Below are positions 11,781 to 23,500 of a DNA stretch of 64,000 nucleotides, piece after piece. The stretch is taken from assembly GCF_000708205.1 (NCBI RefSeq), contig NW_014575559.1, positions 398,575-462,574 on the forward strand, given 5' to 3'. The notes below the pieces were generated by a model. That model worked only from the letters and a program-made list of their open reading frames with translations. It was not told where the DNA came from and did not search any database. The DNA is from Mixia osmundae IAM 14324 (lineage: Eukaryota; Basidiomycota; Mixiomycetes; Mixiales; Mixiaceae). How positions within the stretch are numbered: the stretch's first letter is position 1; each line of letters opens with the position of its first letter. Both the position numbers and the translations under genes were made by a program.

Positions 11781-13755
11781 CTATGACTGCAGCTTGAATG
11801 CCTCCGTGGTAGGCTGCCAGATCACCTGGATCATCTCGCCAAGTTGGTTGTGATGTCTCATCAGGAGTGAAGGAAGTGCAAAGCTAGGATCTCGGATTTG
11901 CTTGATCATCGTCAATAGGTAGGAAGACTTGTCGGTAGCTTCCAAGGGGGGTCGCACAGGATCATATAGCTCTCGATCAGGTGCCCATGTCCATTCGATC
12001 TTCTCTAGATCCGATGCCGTGAGCGGCTCCTTGTAGAGCGTGACCGAGTAGCCCAGCGTGATCATCGTTCGATTTTCGTCGAACAAGTATCGTCTGCCCC
12101 AGTTATGACCACCGAGCTGACGAGCGGTAGAGAGCATGAGGAGCACAGACTGTAGCCGATCGCGTCGGTAGTGCTCTGTATCTTGCCAAATCGAGAACCT
12201 GGCGCGCAATCTCATATATAAGCATCGAGCAAGTGAGGGATAGGAGGACATACCACGCAAGCCAGTGATGCAGCGTTGTGATCGCGAGACCAGCCTCGAA
12301 GTAACCCGTGTTATCTGGACCGAAATCCATCTGGCGCATTGTGCTCTCGACTTGCATGAACGAGGTAATGGGCTTGCCGATCATGTACTCTGCGCAAGCT
12401 GCAACGATGCCATCGCCTCCGAAGATTGTCTTTCCGCGGCTCAGGCATTCTGCGGCAATGTCAGGCTTGTTCATCGCCTCGACCATCGCCTGACTGAGCG
12501 CAATACCTGCCCCGCCATAGCCGAACACGCCCCAGCCATGCAAGGCTTCTTTCGATTCACTTAGCCCGCCCACAAAGTGCTTCTCTGCAGGGTCGTACTG
12601 GCTCAAGATACTGAGCAGGCCGGAGAAGTTGATGATGGCTGTATCGTCGTCAAGAAGGATGAACCATTTTTTGCCGTGTCCTCTAGCTCTGTCCTGCTCG
12701 TCGTTCTCCCAAGCGCGCAGGACGAGCTGGAAGAACCGCTCCTCGTATCGATCTGCAAGTTGGTCGTTGTAGACTAGATCTAGACCGATTCTACTCGCAA
12801 GTGCAAGCGTGCGATTGCCGATCACGTCCTGCTCTGAAATCTCGGCGAGCACATTTGCATGATCGCCTCTGACCTGTCGGTTTTGCCGCTTATGCGCTTC
12901 TTGGAAGGGCGACTCATCAGCTTGGGCCAGCTCCTCAAGTTCGACCCCATCGTCTTCAAAGGGCTCATCCGTCAAATCACTGTCCCATCCTTCTGATGGA
13001 ACTGCTATTGGCTGCTTGAGAATCAGAATCCTTGGCGTCGGGCCTTGTGCTAATGTGCCATTCGAGGTATGATCGACAGCTGAGAGAGCTACATCTACGC
13101 TCGAAGCCGGGGGCAATGACGCTGCCCAGACATTGAGGAAAGTCTCGACTCTATGTGGCTGTGTGGCGAGGCAGAGCATGACTTCGTCTGGCTGAACAGT
13201 CGCCTTCAGGGCAGCTGCATCCGTGTCTATGCTGGGTATATAGTGCGCTTGACATGCGGCGTCATCGGCAAAGTCTACCGAAAGCGGTTTGTCAGGCTGG
13301 TCAATGAGCGAGAGGCCAGATCTATTGCGGGAGATGAAGGTACGCTCTGATGGCTCGGAAAGCAAGTCCTCGGTCGTATTGAGAGCGATGAGTACAACGG
13401 TGGGTATCCTGCCATCGCTCGATGTATGCCCTTGTGGCACATCGACCGAACTCTGACCGCGACCGCAAGCGAGATGAGTGGTGGCATGAGTCCTGCCGAG
13501 CGCTTGCTTGGCTTTGTTCGTTGCAGGTGGAGCATAGACAGACTGTATGCTCGTCTTGATCGAGTCGTGATGTGCGCCCGCAGCAAAAGCGAGCACTACG
13601 ACGAAGCTCAGAACAGCGAAACCGATGAGTTTGCGGAATCGAGCTTGATGGTGTACCACCGGTGTTGCGTTAGACGATGCTGAGCTCCTGTGACTCTGGC
13701 GCAGCAAGTTGACTGCCTCATCCCGAATGGAGTCCTCTTCCTCATACGAGCTCAT
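11781..13755 (-). CDS. Golgi-type glycosyltransferase, Fringe/GT31-like
   Basis: A type II membrane topology is visible: a short acidic cytosolic N-terminus (MSSYEEEDSIRDE), one membrane helix (LIGFAVLSFVVVLAF) and a long luminal part. The luminal domain has WFILLDDDTAI, a DxD-type metal/nucleotide-sugar motif, then GWGVFGYGGAG and GDGIV, as in Fringe-like and GT31-related transferases. One intron (12199-12253) joins the last luminal exon, giving 639 residues. An in-frame upstream ATG at 13977 would add 74 basic residues before the membrane helix. I chose 13755 because short tails are usual for Golgi enzymes and because the upstream part lies in the promoter shared with RNase T2. Donor sugar and acceptor are unknown. 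Confidence 0.75.
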
Positions 13756-14025
13756 CGTCTTCCGTCGGCCATCCTCGCAGATCGTGTGACGAGATTCGTT
13801 CGGATCTCTGAACAGAGTATAGAGCCAGCCGCCGCGCTTATTATTGGCAATGGATCGAACAATGGGGCGAACCAGCTGATCTCCAAACTTTCTGTCTGCT
13901 CTGCGCTCGTGCGCGCGTGTTAGCGTCGGCCGAACGTGCAGGTCCACCCCCTTTCGACCTCGTGCTTCTACATCCATGTTTCCGGTCCATCTTCTCAGAC
14001 ACGTAACTTGAGCCAGCCAACGACA

Positions 14026-14888
14026 ATGTGGGTTCTCGTCACCGCGCTCACACTAGGCTTGTACGTCTCAACAAGCTCGGCGTCGGTCTACCTACCCATC
14101 AGAGAGCCCGCGGTTTGCCCTATCGCTGCTAGCTGCCCGGGAGGTAATGCCGGCGTGAACACATGCTGTACCCCTCTGCGCTCCTCTGGCGGCGTGCTCG
14201 CCCTGTCTACTCAGTTCTGGTCCGCCCAAGGACCGAGCGATGCCGCAACATTGCACGGTCTCTGGCCGGATTTCTGCAACGGCAGCTACCCTCAGTACTG
14301 CGACGACGGTCGAGACGTTTCCGGTTCTGCCATCCGATCGATCTTGCAGAAGTACAATCAGGTCGCTTTGCTGGCTTTCATGGACAAGTACTGGCTCGGT
14401 GAACCGACGGCAGGTCAGAGTGCCATTTCTGCCAATGATGATTTTTATAGCCACGAGTTCGAGAAGCATGCGACGTGTACGCCATCGTTCGATCTGCAAT
14501 GCTATGGCAATGCCAATAGGACGGAGACGAGCATCGTGGACTTTTTCAACACCGCGGTGGGGTACTACCAGCGCTTCCCGACTTACCACTTCCTTACGAG
14601 CAGAGGTATCAGTCCCTCCACCACGGAGAACTACACACTCGGTCAAGTACAGTCTGTCCTGAGAAGCTACACGTTTGTTTGCTCAGAGTTTATAGAGTCA
14701 CCAAAGCTGACACTTGCGATAGGGGTGGCAATGCAACGCTGAACTGCGTCAACGGCGCACTGTCGGAGATCTGGTACTCGTTCTATTTCTACGGTCGCAT
14801 ACAAGACTATGCCTACAGAGGCGTCGACGCAACTTACGCCGGCTCGTGCCCAGCCTCATTCAAGTGGCTACCCAAAAGCGCTCTATGA
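14026..14888 (+). CDS. Secreted ribonuclease T2
   Basis: This is an extracellular or vacuolar endoribonuclease of the T2 family. It has a signal peptide at the N-terminus (MWVLVTALTLGLYVSTSSAS), then catalytic segment CAS I as LHGLWPD and CAS II as HEFEKHATC. Both catalytic histidines and the Glu/Lys pair are present, so it should be active. Multiple cysteines fit the family's disulfides. One intron (14673-14722) gives 270 residues, a standard length. It shares a 270-bp intergenic region with the divergent glycosyltransferase gene. With the nearby acid phosphatase and a Cys-rich secreted protein it is part of a locally frequent set of exported proteins. Confidence 0.93.
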
Positions 14889-14936
14889 ATGACGTTGCGC
14901 ATATTTGTACATCGACACAACACGGATGCACACTGA

Positions 14937-16062
14937 TTATAGCTGATTGCGTTTGCTTGCTGTCCGTTGATACGGCCTGAGAACCCACTCTATATCTGCG
15001 TCCGCCTGCTCGATCGTGCCTTGCCGGATCTCATATGCTAGAGATCGCTCAACACGATGAAAAGCAGGTCTCGCAAGAGACTTACCACGCATTTCGAAAC
15101 GAGGCCCCACTTCGGCTAGTTGCACCTCTTTGTGCGACGATTTGACAAAGATGTGATGTCTGAACGAGATGAAGTCGCCTTCGTTCGCAAAGGTCATTGT
15201 CCGGGTTGCGTCTGGCTTGGGCACAGGGAAGAGATGTTTGAGCACACTCTGTATGCGGTTGCCGAGCTTGGAAGAGAAATTGTCGAAAATCAGATGAGGG
15301 TATTGCTCCGAGACGGTCGAAGTGCTGAACGAGGTCGTATCGTGACGCAAGACGACATTGTGTAGAGTGAACAGCGTCGTAGGTCCATGCGGGAAGTGGG
15401 ACACGATCATCGCATCTGCGTTCCCTGACGCGTGAGTTGCTGCAAGGTAGCAAAGAAGCAAGCAGACTAGCCTGGCACGCCTCGATGCTCGTGCAAGACG
15501 ACGAGATCGGTGACATTGTTCGCGCGGCAGGCTTCTGCCAGCTCTCGCATGACCGCATTGCCTCTGTTGAGTCGGTGAGCATTGGGCAAGACCAATCGCA
15601 TTTCCTGCCATCCACATCTGTCAGCGTGGGCGTGCCCGTCTGCAGGACAGGCCGGACCTTTGCGAACTGGGCAAGCCGACTACTAGGATCTCGGGAAGTT
15701 GTGACGACGATGTTGGGATCGTACAAGCCCGCCTGAGAGTACTCGTCATCAATGTGCGTACTGGGCTCTGTCGAGTGATGTCAGCTTGATTGCGAAGGTA
15801 TGGGGCTGTCGTGCTTGCCTGCCTGACTGTTGTCATACTTGAGATCCTTCTCTAGACCTTCCTGGTCCTTGCGCAGATCTGAGGGCACAGCTTTCCCCCT
15901 GGCAAGTGCATCTTTGACTTTTTGCTTCCTCTCCCAGATCTGCCGCTCTTGCGTCTCTAGCGCTTTCTTGTACAGATACTCTCTGCGCTGGCGAGTCTGC
16001 CGCCGGATCTGTAGTGAACATACGTCAGATGTGAGCACTGTGACAGCTCTGCCACTGACCAT
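14937..16062 (-). CDS. IMP4: U3 snoRNP protein Imp4 (Brix domain)
   Basis: This component of the small-subunit processome binds U3 snoRNA and acts in early pre-18S rRNA cleavage in the nucleolus. The Brix-domain segments [37 protein letters not shown] and [10 protein letters not shown] are clear. The start codon is an isolated ATG exon (16060-16062) followed by intron 16009-16059, then [15 protein letters not shown]. Further introns are 15768-15827, 15605-15657, 15416-15471 and 15038-15085, giving 285 residues, near the usual 290. Intron 15416-15471 needs a GC donor (GCTAGT) to keep [13 protein letters not shown] intact. Only 85 bp separate its start codon from that of the divergent secreted Cys-rich protein. 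Confidence 0.93.
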
Positions 16063-16147
16063 CTCACTCCGAGCCTGTCCCTCCCAGATCGCGTCAATTT
16101 TTCGACGGCGAGACTCTCTGCTGGACGTCATCACGACCCCAGCGGTG

Positions 16148-16682
16148 ATGCCCTCCATACGTCTCCTCTCTGCCTCATTGCTCGCGATCGCACCCTTTGT
16201 CGTCGCACCGGGAGAGCCGAGCGCGTACTACTCACTCAAATGGTCCCAGTGTGTCATGAAATGCCCAGTCTTGCCCGGCTACTCTGAACGAACTGTCTAC
16301 GACGTCGTCGCACCGGGCTTCACTCAAGTCAGAGTAGAGCCCAGCCATTATCCCTCGACGGGTTGTGGGATCACTAGAGTCGGGCAGGATTGGCAAAGGT
16401 CCGACCATGTTTGGCTTATCCTTGTTGACAGTGGAGCAACGAACGAGCCGAGTACGTCAAGACGCCGACATGCTCCATCGAAGGCTCAAGCTATGGCCTG
16501 AGAGGAATCGACAAGACCTGCGAAGTTTGCTGGCCAATTGCACAGAGCTCACACGGTGGGCCGCCGGTCATACGTCAGAGCCGCCACCGCTGACAGGCTG
16601 CCCATCAGATACCTTTGTCGATGCCTGCTGCACGCGTTCTCTTTGCAGTATGGCTCTCGTTCGCCGACTGCCCGTATGCTGA
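16148..16682 (+). CDS. Small secreted cysteine-rich protein (unknown)
   Basis: I recognise no family. The ATG at 16148 opens a clear signal peptide (MPSIRLLSASLLAIAPFVV). Two 53-bp introns (donor GTCGGG ending at the CAG before TGGAGC; donor GTGGGC with a CTGAC branch ending at CATCAG) leave a 142-residue product. The mature part has ten cysteines, an even number, including CVMKC, CEVC and ACC. Small size, export signal and high Cys content match the profile of fungal small secreted proteins, including plant-associated effectors, but that is inference. The intron choices are supported by standard length and by the extra cysteines they bring into frame. An alternative 3' splice site 12 bases upstream in the second intron would add four residues. 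The flanks are IMP4 (divergent, 85 bp) and AFG1. Confidence 0.6.
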
Positions 16683-17070
16683 CGTGATCACAGTGAAGTC
16701 AATTATGGGCTTCGCGCCTAAGCAGAACCGTAAGCCGTCCTTCGTTACTTCGCTGTCAGGATGGCCTACTCGTAAGCCCGCAGGTCATTTCGACCCACCA
16801 AATGTCTTTGCACGAGTCAGGTGTATGATCGGTGCTCCGCCATGCCATCGCGTACCCGAAAGAGGTCTCGAGTCAGCACACCACCGGAGCTCTAAGTGAA
16901 CGGGCTGATGGTCGACGCCTGCAGGATTCCGTGCCAATTTGTGTCACCCGAAGACAGAGAAGTCCCCTTTTGCAGCGTCAGGGACTTCTATACATGACCG
17001 AGCTCGTGTGATCGCATGCATGTCGAAATCTCGCGGGCAATGCGTTGAGATCTGCATTGCATGATTGTGA
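16683..17070. other. Intergenic stretch, 388 bp, between convergent genes
   Basis: This lies between the 3' ends of the secreted Cys-rich gene and AFG1. A 95-codon plus-strand frame overlaps it but has no ATG context or recognisable residues. I see no structured RNA or repeat. It probably holds two terminators. Confidence 0.45.
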
Positions 17071-19407
17071 CTAGCGTTCTCCCTTTGGCTCTTTCGCGCT
17101 CGCTCCCTTGCCCCATTTCCCGCTACCTTTGCCCCAATCTGCCACTCCCCAAGCATGCACAGGCGACAAGACTGGTTTCTCGAGCGCGTGCGTATCGCGC
17201 ATATCCGTCAGCGTCGGATCGGGCCCATCGGACTTTCGCCGTCTGACCTGTACTGTTGGATGGTCAGGCATGCCATCTGGGAAGCGTAGCTTGATGCTAT
17301 CGGGCGTGAGGTGATCTGCAGAAGCAGGCAGCTGATACTTCCCCGTGCCTACTTCGACAACGGGCCCAATCGACCCGATCGGCTCCATAGGCTTGCGTGT
17401 GGGCTTGGTCAGCAACGCGTCGACTTCTTTTTCCCAGCTGCGAGCGCTCGGCGGCATGGGTGCATGTACAGCCGATCGCAGATATTCCGGCGAGGTGAGC
17501 TCGTGGAGTCTACTGACCGCTCGCTGGAAGCTAAAGCGTTCGTCCTGACCGGTGAAGATACTCAGGTCTTGGAATGCCGGCGCAGCCGCAGAAGGATGCG
17601 GCACTTGGGGCTGACTGAATTGCAATGCTGGTCTGAGCGTCTCTGCCAGTACTTGCGCTTTGTCATAAGACCTCGTCTGCGCTGTCTGATCGTATGAGGC
17701 GACATTGGGTCGGTAGGGCGCCTCGAGATCTTGAGCGACTTCTGATATCATTTCCTGTGTTACGGAATCGAGCGTGCGCTGGGCTTCTTCTGCTTGCGTG
17801 TCGCCTTCGTAAATGCGATCAGAGGAGAAAGGGTGGTCATTACCCGAGGAAGTCAACACATCATCTAGCCCGAGCAAATCCGCCTGCCTCTTGCGCCCCT
17901 GATACTTTTGCGCATCAGGAAAGAAGAGACTGTCGATCTCCGCGGCTGCACTACAGATCAAGCGCACTTTGGTCTCGTAGAGCGAATCGAGGAGCGTGAT
18001 GAATCTTCTGGCTTCATTCTTTGCTGCTACTGGGATGGTGGGCACCTCGTCGATGATAAAAGTGTGATAGCGGCTCGCAAGCGACAGATAATCGGCGGGT
18101 CCGAGAGCGCGCAGGCAAAGATCTGCCCATGTGAATCGAGCAACGCCTTCATGCGCCCAGGGAACGACGACTCGGCGACCGTAGACTTTGAAGACGTCCT
18201 CGCCGCCTCGCGATGGATCGTGCACGACTGTTCTGACGGCTGTCTCGAAATGGTCCCTCTCGGCAGGCAGATACCACGTCTTTTCCTGCCAGACACTCTC
18301 TTTGGCAGCTTCAGCATCTTCCTCTGTTCGCCTTTCTCGCCGCCAGTCTGTGGAGGATCGGAGCTCGATGACGGGACACTTGATCTGTAGTGCAGATAGG
18401 AATGCTTGTATCTGATCGCGCTGTACGCCCTGTTGGTAAAGATCTTCTGGCAGTCGATTGGATGTGCCGACGACGACGCCGCCGAGACGCCAGTAGTAGT
18501 CTATCACTCGTCGCAGTAGACCTGCGCCTGCTACATCTACCAGCTGTACTTCATCGAATGCTAAAACTGCCCATCATATCCATCAGCTCGTATTCTCCAC
18601 TGCGACAGTCGACTTACTGAAACCTTCATCCCGGATGAGATCGCGGGCTATGGTGGCCAGCACGAACTCGCGCTGCAGGCGGGGATCGTTGGGATCGAGA
18701 CCGCCTGCGAAGACGGATCGCCAGCCTTTGGTGATGGCGAGCGCCTTCATCTCCTCCCGTCTTGACCAAGGATAGCCTCCCTCGGCTGTTGCGGTTTCGT
18801 TCATTCGCGCTTCCTCAACATCCATCGAGAGCTGCTTCTTCTGCAGATCCTGGAACACGCGATGGTAGAGCGAGAGCAAGAAGTGGTGGTAGTGTCGTCT
18901 TATTTTATGAGGTGTAGGTAGGGAGGCGAAGAAAAGGTCCAACATCATCGATTTGCCCGTTCCTGGTGGACCGGTGAGCAGGAAGCCTTTGGGCGTCTCG
19001 TCGTCGTCCGATTCGTGCGCGTTGAAGACCTTGACGAGCGCTCTCTGCCGCTGCTTGAGACTCATGCTCTCTATCAGACGGGACTCAGTCTGGGTCTCCT
19101 CGTCGGACAAACCCCAGAATGCGCCAGATCGGTCGCTGGGTGCTTTCGAAGTCGTCGGCATAGAGTCGAGCAACATGAGCAGATGCAACGGCGGCCGATA
19201 GTCCATCAGCCGCTGCGTGACTTTCCTGATCTCGGCCAGCGCCCTGATCTGCTGCTCATCTTGCCGCAGCTTTCCTGATCGGACCATCTGCTGATAGATG
19301 ACCAGAGGATCGGTCACCTGAAGCGCCGTCGAGAGCTCGCGGGCGCCTGTGAGCTTCGTGGCGCATGCTCGACGAGATAGCGCAGCGCCACAGGTGCATC
19401 TGAGCAT
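17071..19407 (-). CDS. AFG1: AFG1/LACE1-family mitochondrial AAA-like ATPase
   Basis: AFG1/LACE1 proteins are mitochondrial P-loop ATPases that help remove or translocate inner-membrane proteins such as cytochrome c oxidase subunits. Here the N-terminus is presequence-like (Arg-rich, MLRCTCGAALSRRA). Walker A is GPPGTGKS, and Walker B (LAFDEVQLVDV) is rebuilt by removing intron 18567-18617. Further conserved blocks are GGVVVGTSNRLPEDLY and FTWADLC. The product is 761 residues, whereas family members are usually 400-550. The excess is a C-terminal tail of about 250 residues rich in Pro, Ser and charged residues, ending with a Gly/Lys/Trp-rich stretch. The single intron carries a 19-base sequence also present in an intron of the neighbouring Fun30-type gene. 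It is divergent from EMC3, 128 bp apart. Confidence 0.9.
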
Positions 19408-19535
19408 GTTGTCGGTGAATTAGCGATAGAGCTCCGGCTGGTGACGACACGAGTGCGATCGAAGTGATCGACCGCGTTCTGCTGCGACGTCGTCGACCAC
19501 CACGCACGACGGCCAGAGGGTCAACGCCAGCGAGC

Positions 19536-20586
19536 ATGTCGGGGCAAGCAGTCACCCCCTCATCTGTGAGTGCCTACTGACAGTCATGAGAGGCTCGCAG
19601 GCGCACGCAGCAGCTCTACTTGGACCCAGACATCAGGAATTGGTCCGTCAATCGCGCACTCGACTGTTCCTATCTTATCGTCTCTTTCACAGGGTCCTGA
19701 TACCCATCACGATTGTCATGCTACTCGTTGGCTTGCTGCGACATTATGTAGTCTCGCTGCTCAACTCACCGCCTAAGCCATTGCCGCTCAAAGCCTTACG
19801 CGAGCAGTTCGTCCACAGCAATACATGCGCCATGTGCTGACGCGATTGCCTCAGACGTCTGCTGACCCGGTCCAATCTGCTGAGAACGTATGCCAATCAG
19901 CTCAGTCCGGCAGCATTCCAAGCGCGCAAGGAAGCGCTGGGCCAAGCACTAGAATCGGGCGATTACCTCAAAGCGCCGCCTAATCCAGATGGTGCCTCTG
20001 CACCTCCCAACCCGCTCTCCGATCCTGCCATGATGGAAGGCATGATGGGCGGGCTGAAGAAGCAGATGGTCATGATGGTCCCACAAACGGTCATCATGGC
20101 CTGGATCAATTTCTTCTTCAATGGCTTCGTCCTCAGTAAGCCATTGTCGCGTCTCACTCTCCGCCCAACTTACTTTGCCTCAGTCCGACTGCCATTTCCA
20201 CTCACTATACGCTTCAAGTCGATGCTACAACGAGGTATAGATACCCAAGACATGGACGTCACTTGGGTCTCTTCGCTTTCCTGGTACTTCCTCAATCTCT
20301 TTGGCCTTAATTCGGTCTATCAGCTCATATTGGGCGAAGAGAACGGTATCAACATCCCAGGCTTTTCGAGCTCGCGCTGACCGCTCTCGCAGCTGCGGAT
20401 GGCACTCGAGACATGCAAGCGATGGGCGCAATGGGTGGAGGCATGATGGGCGGCATGCCCGGAGCGCCTGCTCAAGACTTTGTCAAGCTTTTTGCAGCAG
20501 AGCGAGAAAATTTAGATCTGGTAGACCATGTGTGGATAGGCAATGATGTCGAGCAGAGGTTGCTTGCAATGTACGGGATGCAATGA
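19536..20586 (+). CDS. EMC3: ER membrane protein complex subunit 3
   Basis: EMC3 is the Oxa1/YidC-superfamily core of the ER membrane insertase that places tail-anchored and multipass proteins in the bilayer. The product has LYLDPDIRNWVLIPI, then a first membrane helix, the charged ALREQRLLTRSN segment, a Met-rich loop (MMEGMMGGLKKQM) and the second and third helices with LRFKS-like and WVSSLSWYFLNLFGL. Five introns (19566-19610, 19643-19692, 19807-19854, 20136-20183, 20346-20392) give 270 residues, the family length. The first exon is only MSGQAVTPSS. The match is strong throughout and ends with a Met/Gly-rich tail. Confidence 0.95.
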
Positions 20587-20595
20587 TTTGACACT

Positions 20596-23500
20596 CTACT
20601 GCGTATAATCATCGTCTCCTTCATTCTCGCCGACCGCGTCTTCGTCGTCCGATTCAGACATTCTATCGACGATCTTGGAAAGCAGTGTCGCCTTCATACG
20701 CTTCTCAACGAGCTCCTCGTTGCCTTCGCCAGCGAGCGAGGCGGCTAGAGAGACTTTAGATGTGTCCCTGGTATCATCGCTCTTTGAGATCTCCTGGTCG
20801 AGTGCTAGCTTCGTCTGACCGAGACTGTGCATGTCTTCCTCGATGGTTTGCTTTGTGATGAAGCGATAGACAGTCACGTCCGAGGTTTGACCGATCCGGT
20901 ACGCTCGATCCTCAGCCTGCTTGTCGTTGTGAGGATTGAAATCTTGGTCCCATAGTATGATCGTGTTCTGCTCTTGATCCATCAGCTCGTATTCTGCGAG
21001 GCCGCCAAAAACCTACAGCAGCGACGAGATTGAGGCCGAGACCGCCAGCACGGGTGGATAACAGGAAGACGGTAATCTCGGGATCATTAGTGAAATCATC
21101 GACCATTCCTTGCCGTTCGACGACCGACGTCTGACCGGTCAGCTTGAGATACCGCATATCCATCGTGTCCATGATCGATTCGATGATGTCCAGCACCTGC
21201 GTGAATTGCGAGAAGAGCAGGACGCGGTGGCCTTTTGCCTTGAGGCCCGGCAAGAGCTGCTGTAGCTTTTTGACCTTGCCCGCCTCCATCCATTGCGTAT
21301 CGCCGAGCCGATACTTTTGCAGATGCTGCAACACCGCGATAGCATCAGCTAGCCCAATGATTTTGCACACGAGGCCTACCTTGTATGGCTCGCAGAAGCG
21401 ATGCAATTCAAAGTCGGTCATGATCTCCATATCTTCGACTATGAGTGCTTCACTGCGATCGTGGAATTCGACCTCCCGTAAGCAGTCGCGAGCCATGGCG
21501 CGAATCTTCTTGTCGGTATACAGCCGGCGAAAGAGCATCGGATGATTTGCCGCTTTGCGTAGATCCATGATAATGTTCGACGACGCATCAGATGGTCCAC
21601 CGATGCGTTTTGGCGTCGTCTTGACTGTCTTCTGCGTCTCGACAGGAGCAGCCGGAGCGGCGCCAGCTTGCGTGCCAAGTAGCTTTGCATCGGCTGCTCG
21701 CATGGACTTTTTAGACCGCCGCAAGGTCTCGCGATATACTTCCTTTTGCAAGGACGTCATATCGCAATATTCGACAATCTCAATCTTCTTTGGCAGATCT
21801 GTGAGAACCTGCAGCTTTTTCCGGCGCAGGACGAAGGGTGTCATGACGCGCTTGGCGGCTTCTATGCGCTTCTGAGACAATAAGCCTTGCGACAGCAAGC
21901 CTTGCTGAGCATCGGCAGGCAATTTGAAGATTGCTTTGAAGGCTTCAGATTTGTCAAGGAAGATGTCGGGCAAGATGAACGCAAGCAGTGACTGTATGAC
22001 GGTAAGGCCAGCAAGCATCAGATGCATCCTGCTTACCAAGAGCTCTTGAAGATTGTTTTGCAAAGGCGTGCCGGTCAGTAAGCATCTCCAATTGACATGA
22101 ATGTCCATGAGCTCTTTGTATTTCTTGCTCATGCTATTCTTGAGCTGATGCCCCTCGTCATACGTGCACGTCTCGAAGCGCATCTTCCGCAAAAATTTGC
22201 GGTCGTCCGGACCGCTAGTCGAAGTCTGATATGTCGTGATGACTACGTCGAGGTCTTTTGCCTCCCGATACTCGGCTCGTTGCACGGCGCGTTCGGCGAG
22301 TGTGCCGTAATATGTCGCGACATTTAGCTCTGGCGCAAACCTTGCAAACTCTCGAGACCAATTCTCTAGAGTCGACGAAGGCACAATGATGAGATGAGGC
22401 CCGGGCGAGCCGATGTCTTGCAGATGCGCGAGTAGCGCAATAATCTGCGCTGTCTTCCCTAAACCCATCTCATCCGCGAGAATGCAGCTTGTCTTCTTCT
22501 TGTACAGCAAATTGAGCCAATTGACGCCTAAGATCTGGTACGATTTGAGCTGTACGTCTTTGGAGAGCGATTTCGGTTGCTCGCGCATGTAGCCGTCGAA
22601 GGCCGCCTTGACATCTGCTCGGGCTGAGGCCTGGGTGCTCTGCAAGTATGCTTCCTCATTAAACGTCGTCAACTGGGTAGCACCAGAATCGGTATCGGGC
22701 GTGCTGGCGCGCGACGTGCCCGAGCTTGCAGCGACGCTTGAAAGGTATGTTTTCGGTCTGGCACTGTCTGCGCCTCTCCAGATGCGCATCGTCTTTGACA
22801 CCTGGTCGCCGATCGTTTCGCATTTTTTGAATATCTTGTCTACTGCCACGTAGCTGTTGGCAAGATCGGCATAATTCTCGTAGATCTTCGTGCTGACGCC
22901 CTTCGTAGCCTTGAGCTTGGCGAGAATGTCTTGTGTGCTCTCAAAGGGCCGCAGACTGAGCAGGATCTTGAGTGCTGCAGGTTTGATAGAGATGACGTCT
23001 GCCAATAATTCGGATGGCGAGTCGTTGAAGAATTGCAGGACTTCTGCAGCGTCGACGCCCTCCTCGGAGTCCGCTCTCGCGTCCGAGTCGCCCTCCTCAA
23101 ACTCATCTTCCTCGCTCTCGCTTTCTATCTGCCGCTTCACGAGCTTTCGCTTCGGCGCCGGCTGCTGAGGCGAGCTCCGTTGAGCCATCGATTGAGGCTG
23201 ATGGCCATTCGAGTGCAGGTTCTGCGGAGAAGGATGTCCGTTCTGTCTCGGCCGCGCAGGCGACGGGACGGCGTGTTTTCGAACCATGGTGTTGACAGTT
23301 GGGATAGGAGGCGGCGGTCTAAAGCCAGCTATCCGGCCATCGGCGGGAGGGGAATAATATGCAGCTCCGCTACGACCGAGCGGGTTGATGTATCCGCCGG
23401 GCTGCTGATACATAGCGCTAGACATGTGCGGATGCACATGTATCGGAATCGAGGGCTGGCCGAGCTGATGCTGGGTCGCACCATATTGGCCTAGCTGAGG

